Assembly: GCA_903888515.1 (NCBI GenBank)
Contig: CAISTY010000184.1
Location: forward strand, 1-56,937
Source of the DNA: Akkermansiaceae bacterium
GTDB taxonomy: Bacteria > Verrucomicrobiota > Verrucomicrobiia > Verrucomicrobiales > Akkermansiaceae
Length of the DNA: 56,937 bases
Reading direction: 5' to 3'
Under the pieces are notes generated by a model. The model was not told the DNA's origin. It ran no database searches and worked only from the letters and a program-made list of their open reading frames with translations. Shown here in pieces: positions 24,448 through 32,616 of the stretch (the stretch's first letter is position 1; each line of letters starts with the position of its first letter). The translations under genes and the position numbers were made by a program.

Positions 24448-27030
24448 TCACCTTCCCTGCCACCAAACCGCAATCCCGGCAAGCACATTCAGGGCGGCGG
24501 CCAACCAGCAGACGGCCGTCACGCCGAACAGCGGAATCAACAACGTGCTCGCCAACAACGCACCCAGAAACGCCCCCACGAAATCCGCCGTATAGAGCCG
24601 CGAGGACGTCGTCGCGGCACCGCCGGATGCCGCCCGCCCCGCCAACGGAAACTCCATGCCGACCAACACGGCCAGCATGAATGCCAGCAACGGAATGGAC
24701 CACTGAAGCGCAGGCAAGGCAACGCCGGTGTCGCCCAAACGCCCCAATATCATCAGTGCCAGCGGCAACAGCGCGGCAAACGCGGCGATGGTGAACGCGA
24801 GTCGCCACAAACCCGCAAGTGCGGGTCGCCTGCCTGCCTGTTTGCGCCGCGCATCCGCTCCGCAACCACCAGACGGGCCAGTGGCCCGTGCGCGGTTCTC
24901 GGGCGCTTCTTGTGTTGGCGGGTCTGGAGACTCGCGCGCTCGCCGGTTCTCGGGCGCTTCTTGCGCTGGCGAGTCTGGAGACTCGCGCTCCCGCCGGTTC
25001 TCGGGCGCTTCTTGCACTGGCGAGTTTGGAGACTCGCGCTCCCGCCGGTTCTCAGGCGCTTCTTGCGCTGGCGAGTCTGGAGACTCGCGCTCCCGCCGGT
25101 TCTCGGGCGCTTCTTGTGTTGGCGGGGCTGGAGACTCGCGCTCCCGCCGGTTTGCGAGCCAGGCACCGGTCGCCAGTCCCGCCATGAACATCGTGACGAT
25201 CATCCCGAGCTGCTGGTAGAGCGAGCCGTAGAGGATCTGGCAACCTAACAGAAGCACAACTTCCAGTGCCGACGCCGCGAAGCCGGACGCGAAGATGGCC
25301 AGCGGCACCGCGCGCATCCGTAACAGATAGATCGCGAACGCAACGAGCAAAACCGCCTCCAGCACGCCGAACGAAACCTTGAATTGACTGATCCAGTGAA
25401 GCAGGTGGTAGTAATACAACACCGGATTGAAATCAGTGTTCACGGCGGCGGGCTGCGTAACGGCCCGCCGCATGTCCGCCATCCGGTCCGGCGTGAGCAT
25501 CGCGTCGAGGTAGTTGCGCTGTACCAGCCGGGTCGGAATCCGGTATGCTTCGATCCGCGCGGCGATGTCGGAGTGCAGTGCGTCATCCGACGCCAGGAAA
25601 TAAATCCGCCCGCCGGGAACTAGCAGTACATTGCGGAACGACGTCTGCAAGGTCCGGTGCGCCGAGGCCAGCATCCGCGCGAGTGCCGGGCTCACATAGT
25701 TTTCATAGCGGCCCAGCGCGAATGACAGCACTCCATCCGGCGACAGCACGCGCCGGACCTCGCTGAAAAACTCCGCCGTGTGAAACCGGTTGATCTGCGA
25801 GGTGGACGGGTCCGGCATGTCCACGATGATCACGTCGTAGCGTTCGCGGGTGCGCTTGATGAAGAGCCGTCCGTCGGTGTTGACGACCTTGATCCGCGGA
25901 TCGGTTAGAACTCCGGGCAGAAACCTGCGGCCCGTCTCGCAGATCAGTGGATCGAGTTCCACATAGGTGACTTCCGCGAAGCCGTATTTCAGAATCTCCC
26001 GTGCGGTTCCCGAAACGCCGCCGGAAACCAGCAGCACCTTGCGCGCGGCGGGCCGTTGGATCATCGCGTAGTGAATCGTTTCCTCGATCTGCCCGCAGTT
26101 GTTAGTCGAGAACAACGGAACGCCGTTTTCGATGAAGTCATACTGGCCGGCGGATTCGGTGACTAGCAGTTTGCCGTAGGGAGAACTGGCGCGGAAAACG
26201 ATCTTCTGCTGCGGGAACTGGAGAGCTGTCGAGAACGCATCCATATCTGACCATGAAAGGGCCGCAACACCGGCCGCAGCCAGGGCCGCTATTCCTAGCA
26301 AGGTTCTCTTCCCGCAACGAAATGCGATCACCGCGGCCAACCCCAGGTTCAACAGGGCGGGCGCGCATAACATGCCAAGATGATCCAACCAACGCACGAA
26401 CACGAAAGTGAAGAGCACCCCGCCGGCCACGCTGCCGATACAGTCGGCAACATACACGTTGCCGATGCCGGCCGCATCATCGGGAACGACGGCGTCCCGC
26501 CGGCCATGTTCGGCATCCTGCCGAACACTCTTCCCGCCTCGCAAATCATCCGACACGCCAGGGAGTGCGTCGCAGGCGTTTTGGCACAACCTTGCGCGTT
26601 GGCCGAGCATCGAGCAGGCGAGTGTCAGCAGATAGCCGGAGACTATGCAGTAGGGCGACAGCAGCACGAAACTGCTGACGACGGTTTCGGTGACCCCGAC
26701 CATCGCGCCGCGTAGGAACACGACGTTGCGCAGGGCGCGTAACAGAAACACTTGCGCGAGCGGCAGGATGGCCACGAGAATCAGGGCTAGAATCAGCACG
26801 CCAAGTGGATTGCGCAGTCGCCCGCTCGTGCGGCCCAGCCAGGAGCCAAGGCCTGTTAGCAACAACCAGTTGCCCAGCAGGATGCCCAGCACCATTTCGT
26901 TGCCCGCGAACGCGCCGAGCATTTCGCGCATCAGTGCCAGTTGCGTCATCACTGCGGATACGCCGAGCGCACCGATGGCGATGAGGATCCACCGTTTGGC
27001 GCAGCCGGACTCTGGCGCCATCGTGTCCAT
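24448..27030 (-). CDS. Multi-TM protein with spermidine-synthase-like domain and inserted repeat loop
   Basis: An 860-residue inner-membrane protein. About seven helices (residues 12-265) precede a PABS/methyltransferase-like Rossmann domain (about 280-520: ARKVLLVSGGVSGTAREILKYG, VTYVELDPLICETG, VVNTDGRLFIKRT, YDVIIVDMPDPSTSQINRFHTAEFF), followed by more helices. The nucleotide-binding motif and the Asp of DMPDP fit aminopropyltransferase-fold proteins, but the real substrate is unknown; related membrane proteins are labelled spermidine synthase only by fold. Residues ~628-712 form a charged loop of five 17-residue repeats (NRRERESP-type) encoded by palindromic DNA. The neighbouring genes are 3 and 7 bases away, which strongly supports one operon with Memo-AMMECR1 and the radical SAM enzyme. 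Residues 145-190 are another odd hydrophilic insert (CDALPGVSDDLRGGK). Confidence 0.82.
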   Translation of the reverse strand: MDTMAPESGCAKRWILIAIGALGVSAVMTQLALMREMLGAFAGNEMVLGILLGNWLLLTGLGSWLGRTSGRLRNPLGVLILALILVAILPLAQVFLLRALRNVVFLRGAMVGVTETVVSSFVLLSPYCIVSGYLLTLACSMLGQRARLCQNACDALPGVSDDLRGGKSVRQDAEHGRRDAVVPDDAAGIGNVYVADCIGSVAGGVLFTFVFVRWLDHLGMLCAPALLNLGLAAVIAFRCGKRTLLGIAALAAAGVAALSWSDMDAFSTALQFPQQKIVFRASSPYGKLLVTESAGQYDFIENGVPLFSTNNCGQIEETIHYAMIQRPAARKVLLVSGGVSGTAREILKYGFAEVTYVELDPLICETGRRFLPGVLTDPRIKVVNTDGRLFIKRTRERYDVIIVDMPDPSTSQINRFHTAEFFSEVRRVLSPDGVLSFALGRYENYVSPALARMLASAHRTLQTSFRNVLLVPGGRIYFLASDDALHSDIAARIEAYRIPTRLVQRNYLDAMLTPDRMADMRRAVTQPAAVNTDFNPVLYYYHLLHWISQFKVSFGVLEAVLLVAFAIYLLRMRAVPLAIFASGFAASALEVVLLLGCQILYGSLYQQLGMIVTMFMAGLATGAWLANRRERESPAPPTQEAPENRRERESPDSPAQEAPENRRERESPNSPVQEAPENRRERESPDSPAQEAPENRRARESPDPPTQEAPENRARATGPSGGCGADARRKQAGRRPALAGLWRLAFTIAAFAALLPLALMILGRLGDTGVALPALQWSIPLLAFMLAVLVGMEFPLAGRAASGGAATTSSRLYTADFVGAFLGALLASTLLIPLFGVTAVCWLAAALNVLAGIAVWWQGR
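24894..25148 (-). repeat. Five in-frame 51-bp tandem repeats containing an inverted repeat
   Basis: Units start at 24894, 24945, 24996, 25047 and 25098, exactly 51 bases apart, so each adds 17 residues (NRRERESPDSPAQEAPE type). Each holds an imperfect palindrome such as GCGAGTCTGGAGACTCGC (24969-24986; 8-bp arms around GG). The second, third and fourth units are nearly identical. The array extends a loop between two membrane helices without breaking the frame, much like coding palindromic elements described in Rickettsia. Confidence 0.92.
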
Positions 27031-27033
27031 GAT

Positions 27034-28626
27034 CTAGGGTTCCGATTCCTTGAAGGCTTCGACCTGATAGGTGAAAACTTTCGTGTCCGTTCCGCGCCAC
27101 GCGTCCGGCGGGCAACCGGCTTTTTGCGCCAGCGTGTTCAGGAAATCCTCCTTCTTCGGAAAGTGTTCCCAAACCTGCGGCAGGTAGGTGGCGCTGCGGT
27201 CGGCGATTTGCAGCACCACGCCATCCTTGTTAGGCCGTAGTTTGTCCAGCAGATCGTCCGGCGAACCGAACGCCAGTGCTTGCGGCTCGGTGAGCACACT
27301 GATTTCGATTTCAATTTCGGCGAGTTCGTCGGTCCGCACCGGTTGGAACCGGGAATCGCGCGTGGCGGCACTGCGGGCGTTGTCCATGATCGCCTGGTAA
27401 AGCGGCATTTGGGCCCCGAGGTGGCCGATGCAGCCCCGCAGCCCGCCATCTTTCGTTAGAGTAACGAAACAACCTTTCCGTGCCGTGAATTTCGGCGGCA
27501 TGACGCCCGGATCCACGGTGGGAGCCCGGCCCTCCATGACGATCCCGCGAATCGTTTTGCGCGCCAGTTCCAACAGCAGTTTCCGTTCATCTGTCGAGTA
27601 GCTCTGCGAAGCCGGCGCGCAGAAGGCGATCGCCGCATAGCCAACCACGCCTCGACTCTTGTCGCCGGTCACGTCGCCGCTGTTGCGCATGTCCAGCAGT
27701 CTGGCTTGCCAGCCCTTGAGCTTTGCCAGGTGCATCAGCGTCCGGACCGGCAACAACCCGCAGGCTTCCTGGCTCTTGATCTGATCGGTGTCGAGGTTGC
27801 AAATGGCCGCCACGCAGCGGCTGTCCAGCGTTTTGGCCTCGTCGTGCGGGTGATAGTGGCTGAGGTCGGAGCTGGCGATCACCACGGTGCGCCCGTCTAA
27901 CATCCCGGCAAGCGCGCGGGCCGCCTGTTCGGGATCGGTGTCGCCGAAGACCACCGGCAGAAGCTTGAAATTCTTCAGCACCTTTTGCAGGAACGGCACC
28001 TGTACCTCGCCGGAATGCTCCCACGTTTCGGGTGTGTCCGCGCCGGGCGGCGGCAGCGCATGCGACGACTGACCGCTCCAGGCCGGCCGCCGCAACGGCA
28101 CACGCGGCTCCGACACGAACGGGCGGAGCGTGGCGAGCGTCTTCGCCTTTTCCGACACCGGCACGTCACCCAAGGGCGTGCGGTACACATCCGCATCGCA
28201 AACCGACGCACCCTCGAAAAGCGCGCGGTGGCTTGGTGCGAGCAGGATCACGCAATCGACATCGCGGCCTTGCAGCAGCTTGTAGGAGAACGCGGCTGTC
28301 GGCCCCGAATATTCGTAACCGGCATGGGGACAAATCAGCGCCTTGAGTTCGCCGTCTAACGGTTCCGGCTTGGCCGCCGCAAGCAGATTGTCAATCGTGC
28401 GCGCGAGGACTGCGGCGTCGGCCGGATAGAACAGTCCCGCAACGGCCGGCTCCCTGACTTTCGGGGTTGTCATCGCCGTGCCTTCCTGCCGCTCCGATAG
28501 CTCCTGCCGCTCCGGCTTCTCCTGCTTCCGGTCTTGGTCAATCACAACAAACCCGATCCCTGCGGCAAGTACCGCAGCCGGAACTCCGATCATCAGCCAT
28601 TTCATTCGAGGTTTCATCGTTCGCAT
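27034..28626 (-). CDS. amrB-amrA: Memo-AMMECR1 fusion (AmmeMemoRadiSam proteins B and A)
   Basis: A 530-residue fusion. The N-terminus (MRTMKPRMKWLMIGVPAAVLAAGIGFVVI) is a membrane anchor or signal anchor. Residues ~45-335 are the Memo domain, a dioxygenase-LigB-like fold: VREPAVAGLFYPAD, ICPHAGYEYSGPTAAFSY, LLAPSHRALFEGASV, and VIASSDLSHYHPHDEAK. Residues ~345-525 are AMMECR1: KFTARKGCFVTLTK, then the hallmark LRGCIGH and SRFQPVRTDELAEIEIEISVL. In eukaryotes the homologues are separate proteins of debated function; Memo binds metal through the His residues seen here. I use the ATG at 28626; the frame runs upstream into menA, which ends 16 bases before. The fusion encodes two of the three defining components of the system, with the third at 22852-24189. 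Confidence 0.92.
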   Translation of the reverse strand: MRTMKPRMKWLMIGVPAAVLAAGIGFVVIDQDRKQEKPERQELSERQEGTAMTTPKVREPAVAGLFYPADAAVLARTIDNLLAAAKPEPLDGELKALICPHAGYEYSGPTAAFSYKLLQGRDVDCVILLAPSHRALFEGASVCDADVYRTPLGDVPVSEKAKTLATLRPFVSEPRVPLRRPAWSGQSSHALPPPGADTPETWEHSGEVQVPFLQKVLKNFKLLPVVFGDTDPEQAARALAGMLDGRTVVIASSDLSHYHPHDEAKTLDSRCVAAICNLDTDQIKSQEACGLLPVRTLMHLAKLKGWQARLLDMRNSGDVTGDKSRGVVGYAAIAFCAPASQSYSTDERKLLLELARKTIRGIVMEGRAPTVDPGVMPPKFTARKGCFVTLTKDGGLRGCIGHLGAQMPLYQAIMDNARSAATRDSRFQPVRTDELAEIEIEISVLTEPQALAFGSPDDLLDKLRPNKDGVVLQIADRSATYLPQVWEHFPKKEDFLNTLAQKAGCPPDAWRGTDTKVFTYQVEAFKESEP

Positions 28627-28642
28627 CGCTTGATTGTTAGAT

Positions 28643-29542
28643 TCACCAGGGGATCCAATGGCTCCTGGTTGCCGCATGGAACACTGCGGCGAACAGCAGC
28701 AGTTGCAGGCCACCCAGGGCAAGCAGGCGGTTGCAGCCCGGGCCGGGTGGCAGCGTGAGCACGCCGCGTATGATAGACAGGCCCAGCAAGAGTACCGGAA
28801 CACTCGCTAACAGCCACGGCGCGTGGCCGCAGACGACCCACCCGAATCCGGCGAACGCTGCGATCAGGATCTCCAACACGATCAGCCGTGCCGCCACCCG
28901 TGGTCCGAAACGCACGGCCAGCGTGCGTTTTCCCGTCGTCGAGTCCTCCTCGATGTCGCGGAAATTGTTGATCGAAATGAGCACTGCCGCAAGCAGGCCG
29001 GTTTGCATGCCTAACAAAAGTGCCGCAGGCGGCCACCCGCCGGTCTGGATGAACACCGTGCCGGTCACCGCCATCAGGCCGAAGAAAACGATCACGAACA
29101 ACTCGCCCATGCCACGGTAGGCGAGGGGAAACGGCCCGCCGGTGTAACCATAGGCGAGCAGCAACGAGGGAATGCCGATCACCGCGATCGGCCAGCCGCG
29201 GGCCTGATAGAGCACCACCCCGCAGGCGAATGCCACGCCCAGAAACCCAGCCGCGATGCCCATCACCGTGCGCGGCCGCAACAGGCCCGTGGCGGTGACC
29301 CGCAGCGGCCCCAGCCGGCGTGTGGTGTCCGCGCCTTTGCGGGCGTCGATGGCATCGTTGAAAAAGTTGGTGGCGATCTGGATCGCGACGGCTCCTAACA
29401 ATGTAGCAAGCGCGAGCCACGGGGCGAACGTGCCGGTGAGCTTCCATGCCAGCACACAACCGACCCACACCGGCACGATCGCGGCGGGCAGCGTTTTGGG
29501 GCGTGCGGCCAGCACGCACGAGCGGAGGGTGGCATCAGTCAC
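28643..29542 (-). CDS. menA: MenA-like 1,4-dihydroxy-2-naphthoate prenyltransferase
   Basis: A 299-residue UbiA-superfamily membrane enzyme with about eight helices. The opening RPKTLPAAIVPVWVGCVLA and first Asp-rich motif TNFFNDAIDARKGADT match MenA, as do LLGMQTGLLAAVLISINNFRDIEEDSTTGKRTLAVRFG (second motif, DxxxD type) and the GPLRVTATGLL stretch. It attaches a polyprenyl chain to DHNA in menaquinone synthesis, supplying the quinone that would feed the NapC-like cytochrome at 47251-48747. Alternatively, as first gene of the cluster next to a radical SAM system and an EboD homologue, it could prenylate another product. No other men genes are present. Confidence 0.88.
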   Translation of the reverse strand: MTDATLRSCVLAARPKTLPAAIVPVWVGCVLAWKLTGTFAPWLALATLLGAVAIQIATNFFNDAIDARKGADTTRRLGPLRVTATGLLRPRTVMGIAAGFLGVAFACGVVLYQARGWPIAVIGIPSLLLAYGYTGGPFPLAYRGMGELFVIVFFGLMAVTGTVFIQTGGWPPAALLLGMQTGLLAAVLISINNFRDIEEDSTTGKRTLAVRFGPRVAARLIVLEILIAAFAGFGWVVCGHAPWLLASVPVLLLGLSIIRGVLTLPPGPGCNRLLALGGLQLLLFAAVFHAATRSHWIPW

Positions 29543-29599
29543 GAGCGCAGTCTAAACCAAATCCCGCCCCAAGGCGATGCCATTTCCCGCAGCGGGCAC

Positions 29600-29842
29600 T
29601 CAATGCTGACAGATTTCCGCAGGGTCCAAGGTCAGGGCGAGCGGGTCGCCGGCCAATTTGCCGCGTGCGATGAGAAAATCCACCAGTTCCCCCGCGCTCA
29701 TGTTTTCCGCGGAACACGTGTGAAATCGCGCGATTTCACCGAATTTCTGGTGGATTTCGCTGACCAGTCCGGCCTTCGAGAAGGTGCGCTTGGCGTCGGC
29801 GATCATGTGCATGACATCGTGTCCGTGAATGCTTTCAATCAT
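29600..29842 (-). CDS. YecH-family (DUF2492) small metal-binding protein
   Basis: An 80-residue cytosolic protein starting at the ATG at 29842 (MIESIHGHDVMHMIADA). It matches the YecH pattern: an N-terminal HGHxVxxMM, a central FGEIARFHTCSAENMSAGELVDFL and a C-terminal DPAEICQH. Conserved His and Cys residues are probable metal ligands; a physiological role is not established. In-frame codons upstream to 29893 have no homology. It is 57 bases from menA and may be separate from that operon. Confidence 0.85.
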   Translation of the reverse strand: MIESIHGHDVMHMIADAKRTFSKAGLVSEIHQKFGEIARFHTCSAENMSAGELVDFLIARGKLAGDPLALTLDPAEICQH

Positions 29843-29970
29843 ATTGTTTGTGGGGTGAGGTGGTCCGGTACGCCGGGAATGCGGTGCGTGCAAATGATAT
29901 TTCGTGGTGGTGGCGACTCCCCGTTCACATCGGGCTTGCCCAGCCGCGCAGGATCAGGCATTTCCCCTCC

Positions 29971-30612
29971 ATGGCGATGCGCGCGGTATTGTTTGATTTC
30001 GACGGCGTGCTGGTGGACACCGAATGGGCGATCTATCAGTCGTGGCGACGTGTCTTCGAGGACCACGGCCACCCCCTGCCACTCGAGATCTATACCCGCT
30101 GTATCGGCTCGGATTTCGCCACTTGGTCACCCAAAATCCACCTCGAGGAACTCACCGGAATCGGCTTCGACTGGCACGATCTGGATGCCCGCCGCCAACA
30201 GGAAATCCTGCTCGACCACACGCACGAGGGGCCGATGTGCGGAGCCGTTGCGTTGTTGGAGAAACTGGCGTCCGCAGAAATGCCCTGCGCGGTGGTTTCC
30301 AGTTCGTCCCGCCGCTGGGTGGGCGGATGGTTGGAGAAACTCGGGCTGGCCGGGTATTTCCAAACCGTGGTTTGCCGGGGTGACGCGCCACGGATCAAGC
30401 CGGCTCCGGATTTGTTTTTGGAAGCCGCAACACGACTTGCAATCGCACCGGCGGACTGTCTGGTGATCGAGGATTCCCTCAACGGCGTCACTGCGGCGAA
30501 GGCTGCGGGCATGCCGGTATGGGTGGTACCCAACCGAGTCACCGCCAGTCTGGATTTCTCGGCGGCGGACCGGGTGTTTCCCTCACTGGAGGCATGCGCG
30601 TTGGAATGTTAG
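29971..30612 (+). CDS. HAD-superfamily phosphatase (beta-phosphoglucomutase-like)
   Basis: A 213-residue HAD subfamily IA hydrolase. All four motifs are visible: LFDFDGVLVDTEW (nucleophile Asp), CAVVSSSSRRW (Ser), KPAPDLFLEAA (Lys) and CLVIEDSLNGVTAAKAAGM (acidic pair). The cap domain has the length of beta-phosphoglucomutase or sugar-phosphatase relatives. The substrate is undetermined. The frame extends upstream to 29848, but the family N-terminus MAMRAVLFDFDG fixes the start at 29971. It is divergent from YecH. Confidence 0.92.
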   Translation: MAMRAVLFDFDGVLVDTEWAIYQSWRRVFEDHGHPLPLEIYTRCIGSDFATWSPKIHLEELTGIGFDWHDLDARRQQEILLDHTHEGPMCGAVALLEKLASAEMPCAVVSSSSRRWVGGWLEKLGLAGYFQTVVCRGDAPRIKPAPDLFLEAATRLAIAPADCLVIEDSLNGVTAAKAAGMPVWVVPNRVTASLDFSAADRVFPSLEACALEC

Positions 30613-30651
30613 ATTGCGTGGCTTGCCGACGCGCTCGGACCCGCATTCATG

Positions 30652-31203
30652 TTAGAGACCGGCCGGATGGCGCATCACATAACCCCTGGTTTGCCGGGTT
30701 TCGGGTTTCCATCGCGGACCAGTGCGCTCGCCGGGTCCGCCGGTATCAAGTCTCAGACCGGCAACGGTCACAAACACATGTCCCCTGCGGATGTAAACCG
30801 TGATCCATTTGCCCTCACCCTTCCTGCCATAGTTGAAATAACCCTCTGACGGCCTCGCACCGTGGAGCAGGCCGGCCTCGCGCAACACATAGGAAACCGT
30901 GCCGGAACAATCATATCCGCTATCCTCATGCAAGGCGTGCCCACCGCCCCATTTGTAGGGTCTGTATTGGAGACGATTGCCTGCGCCCAGTGCCCGCTTC
31001 ACGGCTAAGGGCGCGTTGCGCGGGGCGTAAGCAATGCCGTCTTTCAAAAGCGCGGTGCGACCGTGTTGGAAATGATAGGTGACCGGCTTCCGGGCTCTCA
31101 CCTGATGCGAACACGATACCAACCCGAGCGTCCATGCAAACAAGGCGAAAAACACGCAAGCGAAGGTTCTCACAGCGCGGAAAATACCTGTTTGTTTAAG
31201 CAA
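30652..31203 (-). CDS. NlpC/P60-like lipoprotein
   Basis: A 183-residue exported protein with a lipobox (FAWTLGLVSC, Cys31). The mature domain resembles NlpC/P60 peptidoglycan amidases: YKWGGGHALHEDSGYDCSGTVSYVLREAGLL supplies the catalytic Cys in the DCSG motif, and the His in RRGHVFVTVAGLRLDT is the probable partner. It would cut peptide stems of murein or act on related amide bonds from the outer-membrane face. It ends GPRWKPETRQTRGYVMRHP, typical of the group. It follows rdgB by six bases on the same strand, so the two genes are cotranscribed. Confidence 0.85.
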   Translation of the reverse strand: MLKQTGIFRAVRTFACVFFALFAWTLGLVSCSHQVRARKPVTYHFQHGRTALLKDGIAYAPRNAPLAVKRALGAGNRLQYRPYKWGGGHALHEDSGYDCSGTVSYVLREAGLLHGARPSEGYFNYGRKGEGKWITVYIRRGHVFVTVAGLRLDTGGPGERTGPRWKPETRQTRGYVMRHPAGL

Positions 31204-31209
31204 ATCAAA

Positions 31210-31812
31210 CTATTTTGCCGGGCAGTCATTCGTCAGAAAGCCGACGACCTTGGCCAAGGCCCGGGAGCGGTGGCTGAGGGTGTTTTTCACGTCTTCTCCC
31301 AGCTCGGCGAATGTTTTGTCGCAACCCTCAGGGATGAAAAGCGGGTCATAGCCGAAACCGTGTGCGCCGCGCGCTTCATGGATGATCCGGCCTTCCACAA
31401 CACCGGTGAAGTGCGCCTGCTCGCGACCGTCCCGGGCCAGCACCATCGTGCAGCGAAAGCGGGCGCGACGCTTGGGGTTGCCCGCCATTTCAACTAACAG
31501 ACACAGGTTGTTGAGCACATCGTTGCCTTCCTCGCCGCCATAACTCGACGACCCGACACCGGGTGCCCCGTCCAGCGCGTCCACCTCCAGGCCGGAATCG
31601 TCGGCGAGCACCCAGCCATCGAGCCGTGCACTGATGCCTAGCGCCTTGAGCCGGGCGTTTTCCAGAAACGTCGTGCCCGTTTCCTCAATGTGCGGACACT
31701 CGGGAAACGCCGTCACATCGAGCACCTCGAAACGATCCCCGAGCATGGCGCGTATCTCTGCGGTTTTGTGGGCGTTGCGGGTGGCGAGAATCAAGCGCGG
31801 CGGAACATGCAT
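31210..31812 (-). CDS. rdgB: dITP/XTP pyrophosphatase (RdgB/HAM1)
   Basis: A 200-residue house-cleaning nucleotidase that hydrolyses dITP, ITP and XTP to the monophosphates, keeping deaminated purines out of DNA. Motifs: RLILATRNAHKTAEIRAML at the start, VLADDSGLEVDALDGAPGVGSSSYGG (the metal-binding DDSG; the usual SARYAG appears as SSSYGG), and GFGYDPLFIPEGCDKTFAEL. The length is normal. It starts at the ATG at 31812 and is followed after six bases by the NlpC-like gene. Confidence 0.95.
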   Translation of the reverse strand: MHVPPRLILATRNAHKTAEIRAMLGDRFEVLDVTAFPECPHIEETGTTFLENARLKALGISARLDGWVLADDSGLEVDALDGAPGVGSSSYGGEEGNDVLNNLCLLVEMAGNPKRRARFRCTMVLARDGREQAHFTGVVEGRIIHEARGAHGFGYDPLFIPEGCDKTFAELGEDVKNTLSHRSRALAKVVGFLTNDCPAK

Positions 31813-31890
31813 GACCCCTGGTTAAACGGATCTTGATCCATTGGCGAAGTTTTTTGAATCATTCCCGCTCAGTGCGGCGTTTTTTCTGAG

Positions 31891-32349
31891 ATGAAAACAC
31901 GCTCCCTGCTGGCCTCGTTCACACTGGCTGTCGCCGCCCTCAGCGCCACCGCCTTTGCCAATGCACCTGAAGGTTGGACCACCGATCTCGACAAAGCCCT
32001 TGCACAGGCCAAAACCGAGAAGAAATGTGTGCTCGTCGAGTTCACTGGCTCGGACTGGTGTCCTCCTTGCATCGCCATGCGCAAAAATGTCTTTTCCAAA
32101 AAGGAATTCGTCACTGCCGCCTCTAAAAAGTATATCCTCGTCGAACTCGATTTCCCCAAGGGCGACAAGGAGCTGGCGGAAAAAAACCAGCCATTGGCCA
32201 TGAAATACCAGATCGAAGGGTTTCCGACCGTGATCCTCCTCACGCCCGAGGGCAAGGAATTCACCCGCTTTTTCGCCTCCCAGTACCCGAAGATCGATGA
32301 CTTCCTCAAGCATCTGGATGCAGCGCTCGAGAAAAAAGAACTCGATTGA
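31891..32349 (+). CDS. Periplasmic thioredoxin-fold protein
   Basis: A 152-residue protein with a Sec signal peptide (MKTRSLLASFTLAVAALSATAFA). The thioredoxin fold has the active site GSDWCPPCIAMRKNVF (CPPC) and the cis-Pro loop EGFPTVILLTPEGKE. The arrangement matches the DsbD-gamma / thioredoxin_7 type of reductase-like domain in the periplasm. It may help reduce apocytochromes or other exported thiols, which fits the cytochrome-rich genome, but no partner DsbD is adjacent. It is followed by an intrinsic terminator. Confidence 0.9.
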   Translation: MKTRSLLASFTLAVAALSATAFANAPEGWTTDLDKALAQAKTEKKCVLVEFTGSDWCPPCIAMRKNVFSKKEFVTAASKKYILVELDFPKGDKELAEKNQPLAMKYQIEGFPTVILLTPEGKEFTRFFASQYPKIDDFLKHLDAALEKKELD

Positions 32350-32371
32350 TTCCAGCATGTCGTGAGCCAGC

Positions 32372-32407
32372 ACCCCGCTCCGCGCTCCTCGGCGCGCCGG
32401 GGTTTTG
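32372..32407 (+). terminator. Intrinsic terminator after the thioredoxin-like gene
   Basis: ACCCCG at 32372-32377 pairs with CGGGGT at 32398-32403, extended by inner GCGC pairing, and TTTT follows. It lies about 20 bases past the stop codon. Confidence 0.75.
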
Positions 32408-32616
32408 CTTGTCCAACCGCCCCCCTTGCCAATGATGGATGCGACCGCATCATTAATTGGCAAATAAGCGCGTGTTGCTTCCCTTTCCCTAACAGACGCC
32501 GGGTGACTTGATCGAAAGACATCGGAGGGAGTTTCGGGAAGACGGGAAAACCGTAGTGCGGGGTCCGGGTTTTGCTTTTCAAACCCGGTGTCCGTGGCCA
32601 CAGTCCGCGCTTCTTC

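Noticed and set aside
24894..25148. Possible CRISPR array
   Set aside because: The 51-bp units are contiguous with no unique spacers, and they are in frame within a coding sequence.
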